From Streptomyces lacrimifluminis (GTDB taxonomy: Bacteria > Actinomycetota > Actinomycetes > Streptomycetales > Streptomycetaceae), in NCBI RefSeq assembly GCF_014646095.1, contig NZ_BMMU01000007.1:138722-202721 (forward strand): a stretch of 64,000 nucleotides of DNA. The letters are read 5' to 3'. Positions within the stretch are counted from its first letter, which is position 1; every line of letters starts with the position of its first letter. The position numbers and the translations under genes are program-made. The notes beneath the pieces were generated by a model. That model was not told the origin of the DNA, did not search any database, and saw only the letters and a list, made by a program, of their open reading frames with translations. Positions 50,544 to 59,214 of the stretch are shown piece after piece.

Positions 50544-50568
50544 GTGCCTGTCGTCCATCCCTCGTCCG

Positions 50569-50646
50569 GTGCGGGAGTCTCTGCTCGCAGGCACTCCCGC
50601 ACCACTTGTCGTCATGTAGACGATATTCGGTCCACCGCTTATCGTC
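50569..50646. promoter_or_regulatory. Two inverted repeats between the divergent SPFH and arcA genes
   Basis: GTGCGGGAGT (50569-50578) and ACTCCCGCAC (50593-50602) form a perfect 10-bp inverted repeat. A second pair, GACGATA (50619-50625) and TATCGTC (50640-50646), is also perfect, with 14 nt between arms. The second sits in a more AT-rich segment where a promoter would be expected. They may be operators or a 5' UTR hairpin for the SPFH transcript. Confidence 0.45.
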
Positions 50647-50742
50647 AAGGGGACGAGATGGAGGGAGTGGGGTGGCGAGGGTCATCGCACATATACCGCC
50701 GACCAGCGGGTGAACAGGGTGCGAAGTGGTCAGGATGGAGGC

Positions 50743-51969
50743 ATGGGATTCCATGTCGACTCCGAGGCCGGGCGGCTGCGCCGCGTCATCCTGCACCGGC
50801 CGGATATAGAGCTCAAAAGGCTCACCCCCAGCAACAAGGACGCCCTTCTCTTCGACGACGTCCTGTGGGTGCGCCGAGCACGCGCCGAGCACGACGGCTT
50901 CGCGGACGTCCTGCGTGACCGAGGCGTCGCCGTCCACCTCTTCGGCGACCTGCTCACCGAGGCCCTGGCGATCCCGGCGGCCCGCACGCTCGTACTCGAC
51001 CGCGTCTTCGACGAGAAGGAGTACGGGCCGCTGGCCACCGACCATCTCCGGGCCGCCTTCGAGACCCTGCCCGCCGCCGAGCTGGCCGAACTGCTCATCG
51101 GTGGCATCACCAAGCGGGAGTTCCTGGCCGCGCACGCGGAACCGGCCTCGGTCCGCTTCCATGTCATGGACCTGGACGACTTCCTTCTCGGTCCCCTCCC
51201 CAACCACCTCTTCACCCGTGACACCTCGGCCTGGATCTACGACGGCGTCTCCATCAACGCGATGCGCTGGCCGGCGCGCCAGCGGGAGACCGTGCACTTC
51301 GAGGCGATCTACCGGCACCACCCGCTCTTCCGTGACGAAACCTTCCACCTCTGGTCGGAGGGCCAGGCGGACTACCCCTCCACCATCGAGGGCGGGGACG
51401 TCCTCGTCATCGGCAACGGCGCCGTACTCATCGGGATGAGCGAGCGCACCACGCCCCAGGCGGTCGAGATGCTCGCGCACAAGCTGTTCGCCGCCGGGTC
51501 GGCCGAGACGATCGTGGCGCTCGACATGCCCAAGCGGCGCGCGTTCATGCACCTCGACACCGTGATGACGATGGTCGACGGAAACACCTTCACCCAGTAC
51601 GCCGGACTCGGCATGCTCCGCTCGTACACCATCGAACCGGGCGTCGGAGACAAGGAGTTGAAGGTCACCGACCATCCACCGGAGCACATGCACCGGGCGA
51701 TCGCCGCCGCGCTCGGGCTGAGCGCGATCCGCGTCCTGACCGCGACCCAGGACGTGCACGCGGCCGAGCGCGAACAGTGGGACGACGGCTGCAACGTCCT
51801 CGCCGTCGAGCCGGGTGTGGTCGTCGCGTACGAGCGCAACGCGACCACGAACACGCATCTGCGCAAGCAGGGCCTTGAGGTGATAGAGATCCCGGGCAGC
51901 GAGCTGGGGCGTGGGAGGGGTGGTCCGCGCTGTATGAGCTGTCCGGTGCAGCGGGACGCGGTGACGTAG
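50743..51969 (+). CDS. arcA: Arginine deiminase
   Basis: A 408-residue enzyme that hydrolyses arginine to citrulline and ammonia. The family motifs are present: [12 protein letters not shown] near residue 157, EGGDVLVIG near 217, [11 protein letters not shown] near 270 (catalytic His and Asp) and the nucleophile Cys in CMSCPVQRD at the C-terminus. ATG 50743 has a GGAGG just upstream. The next gene, ornithine carbamoyltransferase, uses the product citrulline in the reverse direction, so the pair forms the first two steps of the arginine deiminase pathway. No carbamate kinase is in the window. Confidence 0.95.
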   Translation: MGFHVDSEAGRLRRVILHRPDIELKRLTPSNKDALLFDDVLWVRRARAEHDGFADVLRDRGVAVHLFGDLLTEALAIPAARTLVLDRVFDEKEYGPLATDHLRAAFETLPAAELAELLIGGITKREFLAAHAEPASVRFHVMDLDDFLLGPLPNHLFTRDTSAWIYDGVSINAMRWPARQRETVHFEAIYRHHPLFRDETFHLWSEGQADYPSTIEGGDVLVIGNGAVLIGMSERTTPQAVEMLAHKLFAAGSAETIVALDMPKRRAFMHLDTVMTMVDGNTFTQYAGLGMLRSYTIEPGVGDKELKVTDHPPEHMHRAIAAALGLSAIRVLTATQDVHAAEREQWDDGCNVLAVEPGVVVAYERNATTNTHLRKQGLEVIEIPGSELGRGRGGPRCMSCPVQRDAVT

Positions 51970-52144
51970 GGGGCGTGGCCTGTCCGCCTCTGTCTCCGCC
52001 CTCCGTGTCCGTGTCCGTGCTGGAGTCTCCCGGTCGGTCGCCTTGGCGGGCTCGAAAACCTGCCCGCATAGAAATGTAATGAGTCGTATAGACTTCCATT
52101 CGTCCATGTTCTGTATGTCCTGCCGGATCACCTGGAGCGCCCCC

Positions 52145-53152
52145 ATGGCGACTGTCCCCACCGCCCTCGCCGGGCGCCACTTCCTCAAGGAGCTGGACTT
52201 CACCGGGGAGGAGTTCCGCAGGCTGCTCGACCTCGCCGCCGAGCTGAAGGCGGCGAAGAAGGCCGGGGCCGAGACGCGGTACCTGGTGGGGAAGAACATC
52301 GCGCTGATCTTCGAGAAGACCTCGACGCGTACGCGCTGCGCGTTCGAGGTCGCGGCGGCGGATCAGGGTGCCTCGACGACGTATCTCGACCCGTCGGGCT
52401 CCCAGATGGGGCACAAGGAGGCCGTGAAGGACACCGCGCGGGTGCTCGGTCGCATGTACGACGGGATCGAGTTCCGGGGTGACAGTCAGGCGGCCGTGGA
52501 GGAGCTGGCCGCGTATGCGGGGGTGCCGGTGTTCAACGGTCTGACCGACGACTGGCACCCCACCCAGATGCTGGCCGACGTGCTGACGATGACCGAGCAC
52601 AGCGACAAGCCGTTGCCGGAGATCGCCTTCGCCTACCTCGGTGACGCGCGCTTCAACATGGGCAACTCGTATCTGGTCACCGGTGCGCTGCTCGGCATGG
52701 ACGTACGGATCGTCGCGCCGCGGGCCTACTGGCCCGCCGAGGACGTCGTCGCCGGTGCGCGGAAGCTGGCGGAGGTGAGTGGTGCGCGGGTGACGCTGAC
52801 CGAGGAGGTGCCGGAGGGTGTGCGGGGAGTCGACTTCGTCGCCACCGACGTGTGGGTGTCGATGGGGGAGCCGAAGGCGGTGTGGGCCGAGCGGATCGCG
52901 GCGCTGGCTCCGTACGCCGTGACGATGGATGTCCTGCGGGCGACGGGGAACGCGGACGTGAAGTTCCTGCACTGTCTGCCGGCGTTTCATGATCTCGGGA
53001 CGAAGGTGGGACGCGAGATATACGAGACGTACGGGCTGGAGTCGCTGGAGGTCACGGACGAGGTGTTCGAGTCCTCGCACTCGGTGGTGTTCGACGAGGC
53101 GGAGAATCGGCTGCACACGATCAAGGCTGTGCTGGTCGCTTCGCTGGCGTGA
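52145..53152 (+). CDS. argF: Ornithine carbamoyltransferase
   Basis: A 335-residue transcarbamylase. The carbamoyl-phosphate site is [16 protein letters not shown] near residue 58, [12 protein letters not shown] lies near 138, and the ornithine-binding [10 protein letters not shown] near 277. It follows arginine deiminase after 175 bp, which suggests a catabolic (arcB) role: citrulline plus phosphate to ornithine and carbamoyl phosphate. The anabolic enzyme is usually with the argCJBDR genes, which are not here. ATG 52145 starts the family domain. The AT-rich segment at 52070-52110 could hold its own promoter. Confidence 0.93.
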   Translation: MATVPTALAGRHFLKELDFTGEEFRRLLDLAAELKAAKKAGAETRYLVGKNIALIFEKTSTRTRCAFEVAAADQGASTTYLDPSGSQMGHKEAVKDTARVLGRMYDGIEFRGDSQAAVEELAAYAGVPVFNGLTDDWHPTQMLADVLTMTEHSDKPLPEIAFAYLGDARFNMGNSYLVTGALLGMDVRIVAPRAYWPAEDVVAGARKLAEVSGARVTLTEEVPEGVRGVDFVATDVWVSMGEPKAVWAERIAALAPYAVTMDVLRATGNADVKFLHCLPAFHDLGTKVGREIYETYGLESLEVTDEVFESSHSVVFDEAENRLHTIKAVLVASLA

Positions 53153-53160
53153 GGGGTTTC

Positions 53161-53283
53161 TCGCCCCCGCCGCCCCTGCCCGTCCCATCCCGTTCCTGGG
53201 GGCTGCGCCCCCAGACCCCCCTTTCGCGCTGAACGCGCTCGTCCTCAAACTCCCCCAGAGGGGGGACCCCCAGACGGGCTGGA
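53161..53283. repeat. Streptomyces dispersed GC-rich intergenic repeat, copy 3
   Basis: It contains the CCCCGCCGCCCCTGCCCGTC module, the GGGGGCTGCGCCCCC hairpin, a GCTGAACGCGCTCGTCCTCA variant of the central module and the CCCCCAGACGGGCT end seen in copy 1. It lies between the convergent stops at 53152 and 53345. Confidence 0.75.
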
Positions 53284-53344
53284 AATGCCGGCCAGCGCTG
53301 GCATGTCAGCCTCTCCGGTGTTTGAGGGGCGGCGGGCGAAGCTC

Positions 53345-53797
53345 CTACCCCCGGTGCCACTGCGCCGGCACCACCGGCACCCTGAACCACACCGCCTTGC
53401 CCGAGTCCGTCGTGCGGTGGCCGCAGGACGAGCTGAGTGTGCGGATCAGCAGCAGTCCCCGGCCATGTTCCTGCCAGGGATCCGGCTCCTCCGGCAACGG
53501 CCGCGTCAGATTCCCCGGCGGCGCCGGGTCGGGATCGTGTACCTCGACCTGGCAACTGGTCGGCAGCAGTTCCACCACCAGCTCTATCGGCGCGTCCCCG
53601 GCCGTGTGTTCCACCGCGTTCGCCACCAGCTCCGCGGTGAGAAGTTCCGCCGTGTCGCAGTCCGCCGCCGCATGCTCCAGCTCGGTCAGGGCCGTGCGGA
53701 CCAGCGCGCGGGCGACAGGCACCGCCGCAGCGGTGTGCGGCAGGGCGATACGCCAGGAGGCGGGGGCGGGGGGTTCTTGCACGGCGGTTCCGTTCAT
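53345..53797 (-). CDS. RsbW-type ATP-binding protein (anti-sigma/serine kinase-like)
   Basis: A 150-residue HATPase_c protein of the RsbW/SpoIIAB-like group that is abundant in Streptomyces. The N box is ELVANAVEHT near residue 57, VEVHDPDP near 84 corresponds to the G1 box, and HGRGLLLIRTLSSSCG near 111 to the G2 region. It may bind a sigma factor or phosphorylate an anti-anti-sigma protein, but no partner gene is adjacent. ATG 53797 is the natural start. Confidence 0.85.
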   Translation of the reverse strand: MNGTAVQEPPAPASWRIALPHTAAAVPVARALVRTALTELEHAAADCDTAELLTAELVANAVEHTAGDAPIELVVELLPTSCQVEVHDPDPAPPGNLTRPLPEEPDPWQEHGRGLLLIRTLSSSCGHRTTDSGKAVWFRVPVVPAQWHRG

Positions 53798-54005
53798 GGA
53801 GCAGGCTGTCCTGCTTTCAACAAGAGGAATGGTACGGCGAGGTCCGGCAGAGGCACTGGCCGGGCGCCGAGCGGAACTTTCGGCCCGCTCACCGTTCGGC
53901 TTACCCAGACCAACGGCCCGCCTCCCCCAACCACTCCCACTGTTACCGCGCTATTGGCGCCTTGTGACGGGACCGGATCACCGAAACAGGCCGCCGCGGT
54001 CCGGT

Positions 54006-54031
54006 GTATCGCGTACTCATGACGACAGTCA
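54006..54031. promoter_or_regulatory. Conserved promoter motif upstream of the enoyl-CoA hydratase operon
   Basis: GTATCGCGT (54006-54014) and TGACGACAGTCA (54020-54031) recur almost identically at 60951-60974, before the acyl-CoA dehydrogenase gene. Here the motif ends 55 bp before the ATG at 54087. It is a likely shared operator for this catabolic regulon. Confidence 0.6.
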
Positions 54032-54086
54032 CAGATCGGTGATAACTTCGACGTAGCCGTCCCCCCGCGCGACGAGGAGGCCGCGC

Positions 54087-54917
54087 ATGAGTCCCTTCAC
54101 CGGCTCGACCCCCCGCACCTCCACCTGGCACCACATCCGCCTCGACCTCGCCCCCACCGGCGTGGCCACCGTCACCCTCGCCCGTCCCGAGAAACTCAAC
54201 GCCCTCACCTTCGGTGCCTACGCCGACCTGCGCGACCTGCTCGCCGAGCTGTCCCGGGAGCGGTCCGTGCGGGCACTGGTGCTGGCCGGTGAGGGCCGCG
54301 GCTTCTGTTCCGGGGGCGATGTCGACGAGATCATCGGCGCCACCCTGTCCATGGACACCGCCCAGCTGCTCGACTTCAACCGGATGACCGGCCAGGTCGT
54401 GCGGGCCGTACGGGAGTGCCCGTTCCCGGTGATCGCGGCGGTGCACGGGGTGGCGGCGGGTGCCGGCGCGGTTCTCGCGCTGGCCGCCGACTTCCGCGTC
54501 GCCGACCCGTCCGCGCGCTTCGCGTTCCTCTTCACCCGGGTCGGCCTCTCCGGTGGCGACATGGGCGCCGCCTACCTGCTGCCCCGGGTCGTCGGACTCG
54601 GCCACGCGACCCGCCTGCTGATGCTCGGCGAGCCGGTGCGGGCGCCCGAGGCCGAGCGCATCGGCCTGATCAGCCGGCTGACCGACGAAGGCAGCGCCGA
54701 CGAGGCCGCCCAGGCGCTGGCCCACCACCTCGCGGAGGGCCCGGCACTGGCGTACGCGCAGACGAAGGCGCTGCTCACCGCCGAACTGGACATGCCGCTG
54801 GCGGCAGCCGTGGAACTGGACGCCGCCACCCAGGCCCTCCTCATGACCGGCGAGGACTACACGGAATTCCACGCCGCGTTCACGGAGAAGCGCCCCCCGA
54901 AATGGCAAGGCCGATGA
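54087..54917 (+). CDS. Enoyl-CoA hydratase/isomerase family protein
   Basis: A 276-residue crotonase-fold protein. The oxyanion-hole segments are RGFCSGGDVDEIIG near residue 72 and HGVAAGAGAVLALAADFRVA near 120. It is translationally coupled (ATGA) to the bifunctional monooxygenase gene, so it most likely acts on the ring-reduced CoA thioester as the hydratase or ring-opening enzyme. GAGGAGG precedes the ATG. The catalytic Glu pair of classical hydratases is not evident to me, so a hydrolase or isomerase variant is possible. Confidence 0.9.
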   Translation: MSPFTGSTPRTSTWHHIRLDLAPTGVATVTLARPEKLNALTFGAYADLRDLLAELSRERSVRALVLAGEGRGFCSGGDVDEIIGATLSMDTAQLLDFNRMTGQVVRAVRECPFPVIAAVHGVAAGAGAVLALAADFRVADPSARFAFLFTRVGLSGGDMGAAYLLPRVVGLGHATRLLMLGEPVRAPEAERIGLISRLTDEGSADEAAQALAHHLAEGPALAYAQTKALLTAELDMPLAAAVELDAATQALLMTGEDYTEFHAAFTEKRPPKWQGR

Positions 54918-57319
54918 CGGATGCCTTGCCTGTCACGCCGACCTCAGGGGCAGCGGACCCAGGGGCGCGGGGCGGTATCGATCTGCGGCTCCGCCGCGGG
55001 GCGCGACCAGCCACCGACAACCCGCAGCCGCCAACGACGACCAGCCACTCCCAACGCATCGCGATCATCGGCGGAGGCCCCGGCGGCCTCTACGCCGCCG
55101 CCCTCCTCAAACGCCTCCGACCCGATCGGGAGATCACCCTCTGGGAACGCAACGCCCCGGACGACACCTTCGGCTTCGGAGTCGTCCTCTCCGACGAAAC
55201 CCTCGGCGGCATAGAACACGCCGACCCCGTGGTCCACGAGGCGCTGCGACAACACTTCACCCGCTGGGACGACATCGACATCGTCCACCGCGACACCCGC
55301 CACACCTCCGGCGGACACGGCTTCGCCGCCCTCGGCAGACGCCGGCTCCTGGAGGTCCTGCACGCCCGCTGCCGCTCCCTCGGCGTCGAGCTGCGTTTCC
55401 GCACGGAGGCGCCGTACCCGGCGTGGCTGGCGGAGACGTACGACCTGGTCATCGCCGCCGACGGCGTGCACAGCACCACCCGCGAGGCCTACGCCCAGGA
55501 GTTCCGCCCCCGGCTGACCGCCCACCGCTGCCGCTACCTCTGGCTCGCCGCGGACTTCGCCTTCGACGCCTTCCGCTTCGAGATCGCGGAGACCGAGCAC
55601 GGCGTGATGCAGCTCCACGGATACCCGTACTCCGCCGACGCCTCGACCGTGATCGTCGAGATGCGGGAGGAGGTGTGGCGGGCGGCGGGCTTCGACGAGA
55701 CCGAGGTGCCGGCCTCCGTCGACCGCTGCGCCAAGATCTTCACGGACGCCCTCGGCGGACGGCCGCTGCGCGCGAACAGGTCGGCGTGGACCACCTTCCG
55801 TACGGTCGTCAACGACCGCTGGTCGCACGGCAACGTCGTTCTGCTCGGGGACGCCGCCCACACCGCCCACTTCTCCATCGGCTCCGGCACCAAGCTCGCC
55901 GTCGAGGACGCCCTCGCGCTCGCCGCCTGTCTGGAGGAGCGGCCGACCCTGGCCGAAGCGCTGGCGGCGTACGAGGGGGAGCGGCGGCCCGTTGTCGCGT
56001 CCACCCAGCGGGCGGCTCGCGCCAGCCTGGAGTGGTTCGAGAACCTGCCCCTCTACCTCGATCAGCCGCCCCGCCAGTTCGCGTTCAACCTCCTCACCCG
56101 CAGCCGCCGCGTCACCCACGACAACCTGAGGCTGCGCGACCCGCACTTCACCGCCACCGTCGAGCGGGAGTTCGGCTGCCCCACCGCCACCCCGCCGATG
56201 TTCACGCCCTTCCGGCTGCGCGGACTGACCCTCCGCAACCGCGTGGTCGTCTCTCCCATGGACATGTACTCGGCCACGGACGGCGTGCCCGGCGACTTCC
56301 ACCTCGTCCACCTGGGCGCCAGGGCACTGGGCGGCGCCGGCCTGGTGATGTCCGAGATGGTGTGCGTCAGCGCAGAAGGGCGCATCACCCCGGGCTGCGC
56401 CGGCCTCTACACGGACCGACAGGCCGAGGCCTGGCAGCGCATCACGGCCTTCGTGCACTCCCGGGCCCCCGGCACCGCACTCGGCATCCAGCTCGGCCAC
56501 TCCGGCCGCAAGGGCTCGACACAGCTGATGTGGGAGGGGATCGACGAGCCGCTGAAGGAGGGCAACTGGCCGCTGGTCGCCGCGTCCCCGATCGCGTACG
56601 GGCCGGGCAGCCAGACCCCGCGCGAACTGACGCACACGCAACTCGCGACGATCCGCTCACAGTTCGCGGCAGCCGCGCGCAGAGCCACCGCCGCCGACTT
56701 CGACCTCCTCGAACTCCACTGCGCGCACGGCTACTTGCTCTCCGGCTTCCTCTCCCCGCTCACCAATCTCCGCACGGACGCGTACGGCGGCCCGCTCACC
56801 GCCCGTCTCCGCTTCCCTCTCGAAGTCTTCGACGCCGTACGGGAGGTGTGGCCGGAGGAACGCCCGATGACCGTCCGGATCTCGGCCACGGACTGGGCCG
56901 AGGGAGGTACGACGGCCGAGGACGCCGTCGCGATCGCGCGCGCCTTCGTCGCCCACGGCGCCGACGCGATCGACGTGTCGACCGGCCAGGTGGTGACCGG
57001 CGAACGTCCGGAGTACGGCCGTTCGTACCAGACCCCGTTCGCGGACCGCATCCGTCAGGAGGCGGGCGTCCCGGTGATCGCCGTCGGCGCGATCTCGTCC
57101 TGGGACGACGTCAACTCCCTGATCCTGGCGGGACGGACGGACCTGTGCGCACTGGCCCGCCCCCATCTCTACGACCCGAACTGGACCCTGCACGCGGCGG
57201 CAGAGCAGGGGTACGAGGGGCCGGGCGTCGTCTGGCCGGCGCCGTACCGGGCGGGCGCCCGACGCCCACGCACCGGACGCACGGACGCCCCCAAACCCCG
57301 GCTCAGCCTCGGGAGTTGA
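54914..57319 (+). CDS. Bifunctional salicylyl-/2-aminobenzoyl-CoA monooxygenase and flavin reductase
   Basis: An 801-residue fusion of two flavoenzymes. Residues 45-400 are a PHBH-like FAD monooxygenase: GGGPGGLYAAALLKRL near 52, and the FAD ribityl GDAAHTAHFSIGSG near 315. Residues 430-790 are an old-yellow-enzyme type FMN oxidoreductase (FTPFRLRGLTLRNRVVVSPM, HGYLLSGFLSPLTN). This architecture is that of salicylyl-CoA 5-hydroxylase (SdgC) and of Azoarcus 2-aminobenzoyl-CoA monooxygenase/reductase, which hydroxylates the ring at C5 and then reduces it. RidA, acyl-CoA dehydrogenase and an aryl-CoA ligase nearby favour the 2-aminobenzoyl route. The first 45 residues are a Pro/Thr-rich leader. 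Confidence 0.9.
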   Translation: MTDALPVTPTSGAADPGARGGIDLRLRRGARPATDNPQPPTTTSHSQRIAIIGGGPGGLYAAALLKRLRPDREITLWERNAPDDTFGFGVVLSDETLGGIEHADPVVHEALRQHFTRWDDIDIVHRDTRHTSGGHGFAALGRRRLLEVLHARCRSLGVELRFRTEAPYPAWLAETYDLVIAADGVHSTTREAYAQEFRPRLTAHRCRYLWLAADFAFDAFRFEIAETEHGVMQLHGYPYSADASTVIVEMREEVWRAAGFDETEVPASVDRCAKIFTDALGGRPLRANRSAWTTFRTVVNDRWSHGNVVLLGDAAHTAHFSIGSGTKLAVEDALALAACLEERPTLAEALAAYEGERRPVVASTQRAARASLEWFENLPLYLDQPPRQFAFNLLTRSRRVTHDNLRLRDPHFTATVEREFGCPTATPPMFTPFRLRGLTLRNRVVVSPMDMYSATDGVPGDFHLVHLGARALGGAGLVMSEMVCVSAEGRITPGCAGLYTDRQAEAWQRITAFVHSRAPGTALGIQLGHSGRKGSTQLMWEGIDEPLKEGNWPLVAASPIAYGPGSQTPRELTHTQLATIRSQFAAAARRATAADFDLLELHCAHGYLLSGFLSPLTNLRTDAYGGPLTARLRFPLEVFDAVREVWPEERPMTVRISATDWAEGGTTAEDAVAIARAFVAHGADAIDVSTGQVVTGERPEYGRSYQTPFADRIRQEAGVPVIAVGAISSWDDVNSLILAGRTDLCALARPHLYDPNWTLHAAAEQGYEGPGVVWPAPYRAGARRPRTGRTDAPKPRLSLGS

Positions 57320-57589
57320 CCTCGATGCGGACATCGTAGGGAGGTGGACACCAACTGCCCGACGTGACAACGGACTTCGCCGTGACGGGTCACGTACCGG
57401 ACGGGAAAACGGCCGGGGTATCGGCGAAATCGCCGCCCACCGGGACGTCAGCGCCAGGTGCAGCACGACGATGGAGTCCTGCCGCCGGAGAGGAGGATCA
57501 CCGGCCGCTCGAACCCACCCGCACCTCACGACGGGAGAGGTGCACGGCCTCGGACTCCGGCGCGTCCGGATGCGACAGGCGGAAGACGC

Positions 57590-58159
57590 TCACACGAGCC
57601 CCCGCTCGGCCAGCACCGAGTACACCGCGTCCGCCGACTCCGCCGGGGTCTGCTCCTGTGTGGGCAGGGTCAACGCCGGGTCGGCGGGCGGCTCGTACGG
57701 GTCGTCGACGCCGGTCAGACCGGTCAGCCGGCCCGCCGCCTGCCGGGCGTACAGGCCCTTCACGTCCCGCTCGCCGCACACCTCGACCGGGGTCGCGACA
57801 TGCACCTCGATGTACGGCGTCCCGCTCGCGGCGTGCCGTTCGCGCACCGCCTCGCGGCTGTCGGCGTACGGGGCGATCACCGGGACGAGGGACAGGACGC
57901 CGTTGCGGGCGAGCACCTCGGAGACGAGTCCGATGCGCTGGACGTTGGTGTTGCGGTCCTCGCGGGAGAAACCGAGGCCCGCGGAGAGGAAGCGGCGGAC
58001 CTCGTCACCGTCGAGGATCTCCACCCGGCGTCCCTCGGCTCGCAGCCGGTCACCGAGCACCTGGGCGATCGTCGTCTTACCCGCGCTCGGCAGTCCGGTG
58101 AGCCATATGGTGGCTCCCCGAGCCCTGGTGGGTCCCGCGGGCCCGGCCGTGGTGGTCAT
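57590..58159 (-). CDS. cysC: Adenylylsulfate (APS) kinase
   Basis: A 189-residue P-loop kinase that converts APS to PAPS. Walker A is GLPSAGKTT near residue 23, and the family motifs DGDEVRRFLSAGLGFSREDR (near 53) and APYADSREAVRERH (near 100) bind APS. It stands alone, away from the cysDN sulfate adenylyltransferase genes, and lies inside the aromatic degradation locus, on the same strand as the PaaX-type gene. A role in sulfation rather than assimilation is possible. The 270 bp after its stop hold no feature I can name. Confidence 0.92.
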   Translation of the reverse strand: MTTTAGPAGPTRARGATIWLTGLPSAGKTTIAQVLGDRLRAEGRRVEILDGDEVRRFLSAGLGFSREDRNTNVQRIGLVSEVLARNGVLSLVPVIAPYADSREAVRERHAASGTPYIEVHVATPVEVCGERDVKGLYARQAAGRLTGLTGVDDPYEPPADPALTLPTQEQTPAESADAVYSVLAERGLV

Positions 58160-58233
58160 CGCAACAGTCCTCGCTTCTCTCCCGGCGTGCGGCCCCCCGG
58201 ACGTTAGGTAAGAAACTTGAGAAGAGGCGAAGA

Positions 58234-58287
58234 GGAACCTGAGGGTTCCGTTAGTGACTCCTGATATGGCTGAGGTCACATCAGGAG
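58234..58287. terminator. Two adjacent hairpins between the PaaX-type and cysC genes
   Basis: GGAACC-TGAG-GGTTCC (58234-58249) is a 6-bp stem with a 4-nt loop, followed on the minus strand by a pyrimidine-rich run. CTCCTGAT / ATCAGGAG (58258-58265 and 58280-58287) is a second, perfect 8-bp repeat with a 14-nt loop. They may terminate the regulator transcript or attenuate cysC. Confidence 0.4.
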
Positions 58288-58318
58288 CCATGTGTCCCGC
58301 GTGTCACGACACCGCACG

Positions 58319-59134
58319 TCACAGTCCCGCGAACCCCGCACCCGCGTCCCGCAGTCGTGCGTGCAGTCCCTGGAAGACGGCAGCCGAGCGGACGCCCGGC
58401 CAGTCCGCCGGGAGCAGGTGGGTGGGCAGGCCGGGGTCGGTGTACGGCAGGTGGCGCCAGGAGTCCAGGGCCACCAGGTAGTCGCGGTACGCCTCCTCGG
58501 GAGGGGTGTCCGCGCGCTTCTCCCAGTCGTGCAGCACGCGCGCGTGGCGGTCGAGAAACGCCTCGTGTTCCTTGGCGATCGCGGCCAGGTCCCACCAGCG
58601 GGAGACCGCCTTGACCGTCGCCGCGAAGCCCAGGTGCTCACCGCGGAAGAAGTCGACGTACGGGTCGAGACGCAGCCGCTCCAGCGTGTGACGGGTCTCC
58701 TGGTAGAGGCGCGCCGGGGCCACCCACACGCCCGGGGCCGCCGTGCCGAAGCCGAGTCCGGCCAGCCGGGAGCGGAGGACGTGGCGCTTCTGGCGTTCCG
58801 ACTCGGGGACGGAGAACACGGCGAGGATCCAGCCCTCGTCGTGCGGGGGCGGCGCGGCGGCATACACGCGCCGGTCGCCGTCGTCGAGCAACTGGCGTGC
58901 GTCGGGCGAGAGTTCGTACCCGGCCGCACCCTGTGCCGTACGGGCCGGCAGGAGCAGGCCGCGGCGCTTGAGGCGGGAGACGGACGACCGGACGGAGGGT
59001 GCGTCGACGCCGACCGCGGCGAGGAGCCGGATCAGCTCGGCGACGGGTACCGGGCCGGGCATGAAACGGCCGTACGCGCCGTAGAGCGTGACGATGAGAG
59101 ACCGCGGGGCGTGCTGTTCGGACACGTTGATCAT
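58319..59134 (-). CDS. PaaX family transcriptional regulator
   Basis: A 271-residue GntR-like/PaaX regulator. The N-terminal winged helix runs through VRSSVSRLKRRGLLLPAR near residue 48, and the C-terminal PaaX domain has EGWILAVFSVPESERQKRH near 98 and the conserved Trp/Arg-rich segment near 190. PaaX proteins repress aromatic acid pathways and are released by an aryl-CoA thioester, here plausibly 2-aminobenzoyl- or salicylyl-CoA. It is downstream of the CoA ligase on the same strand. Its likely targets are the two promoters that share a conserved motif at 54006 and 60951. Confidence 0.9.
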   Translation of the reverse strand: MINVSEQHAPRSLIVTLYGAYGRFMPGPVPVAELIRLLAAVGVDAPSVRSSVSRLKRRGLLLPARTAQGAAGYELSPDARQLLDDGDRRVYAAAPPPHDEGWILAVFSVPESERQKRHVLRSRLAGLGFGTAAPGVWVAPARLYQETRHTLERLRLDPYVDFFRGEHLGFAATVKAVSRWWDLAAIAKEHEAFLDRHARVLHDWEKRADTPPEEAYRDYLVALDSWRHLPYTDPGLPTHLLPADWPGVRSAAVFQGLHARLRDAGAGFAGL

Positions 59135-59214
59135 TTTAGGCCGCCGGAATCCCTGCTGTTCGCCATTTCCGCTGGTCAACTACCCCTGGGGGATGACTTT
59201 TGGTCGAGATCACT

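Noticed and set aside
52060..52120. ARG box for ArgR upstream of ornithine carbamoyltransferase
   Set aside because: The region is AT-rich and contains several CAT/ATG elements, but no convincing 18-bp palindrome. It is left as a possible promoter only.
53977..54043. ATCACCGA and TCGGTGAT as a distant inverted repeat upstream of the enoyl-CoA hydratase
   Set aside because: The arms are perfect but 51 bp apart and not repeated in the partner promoter, whereas the GTATCG/TGACGACAGTCA motif is. It was not listed as an operator.
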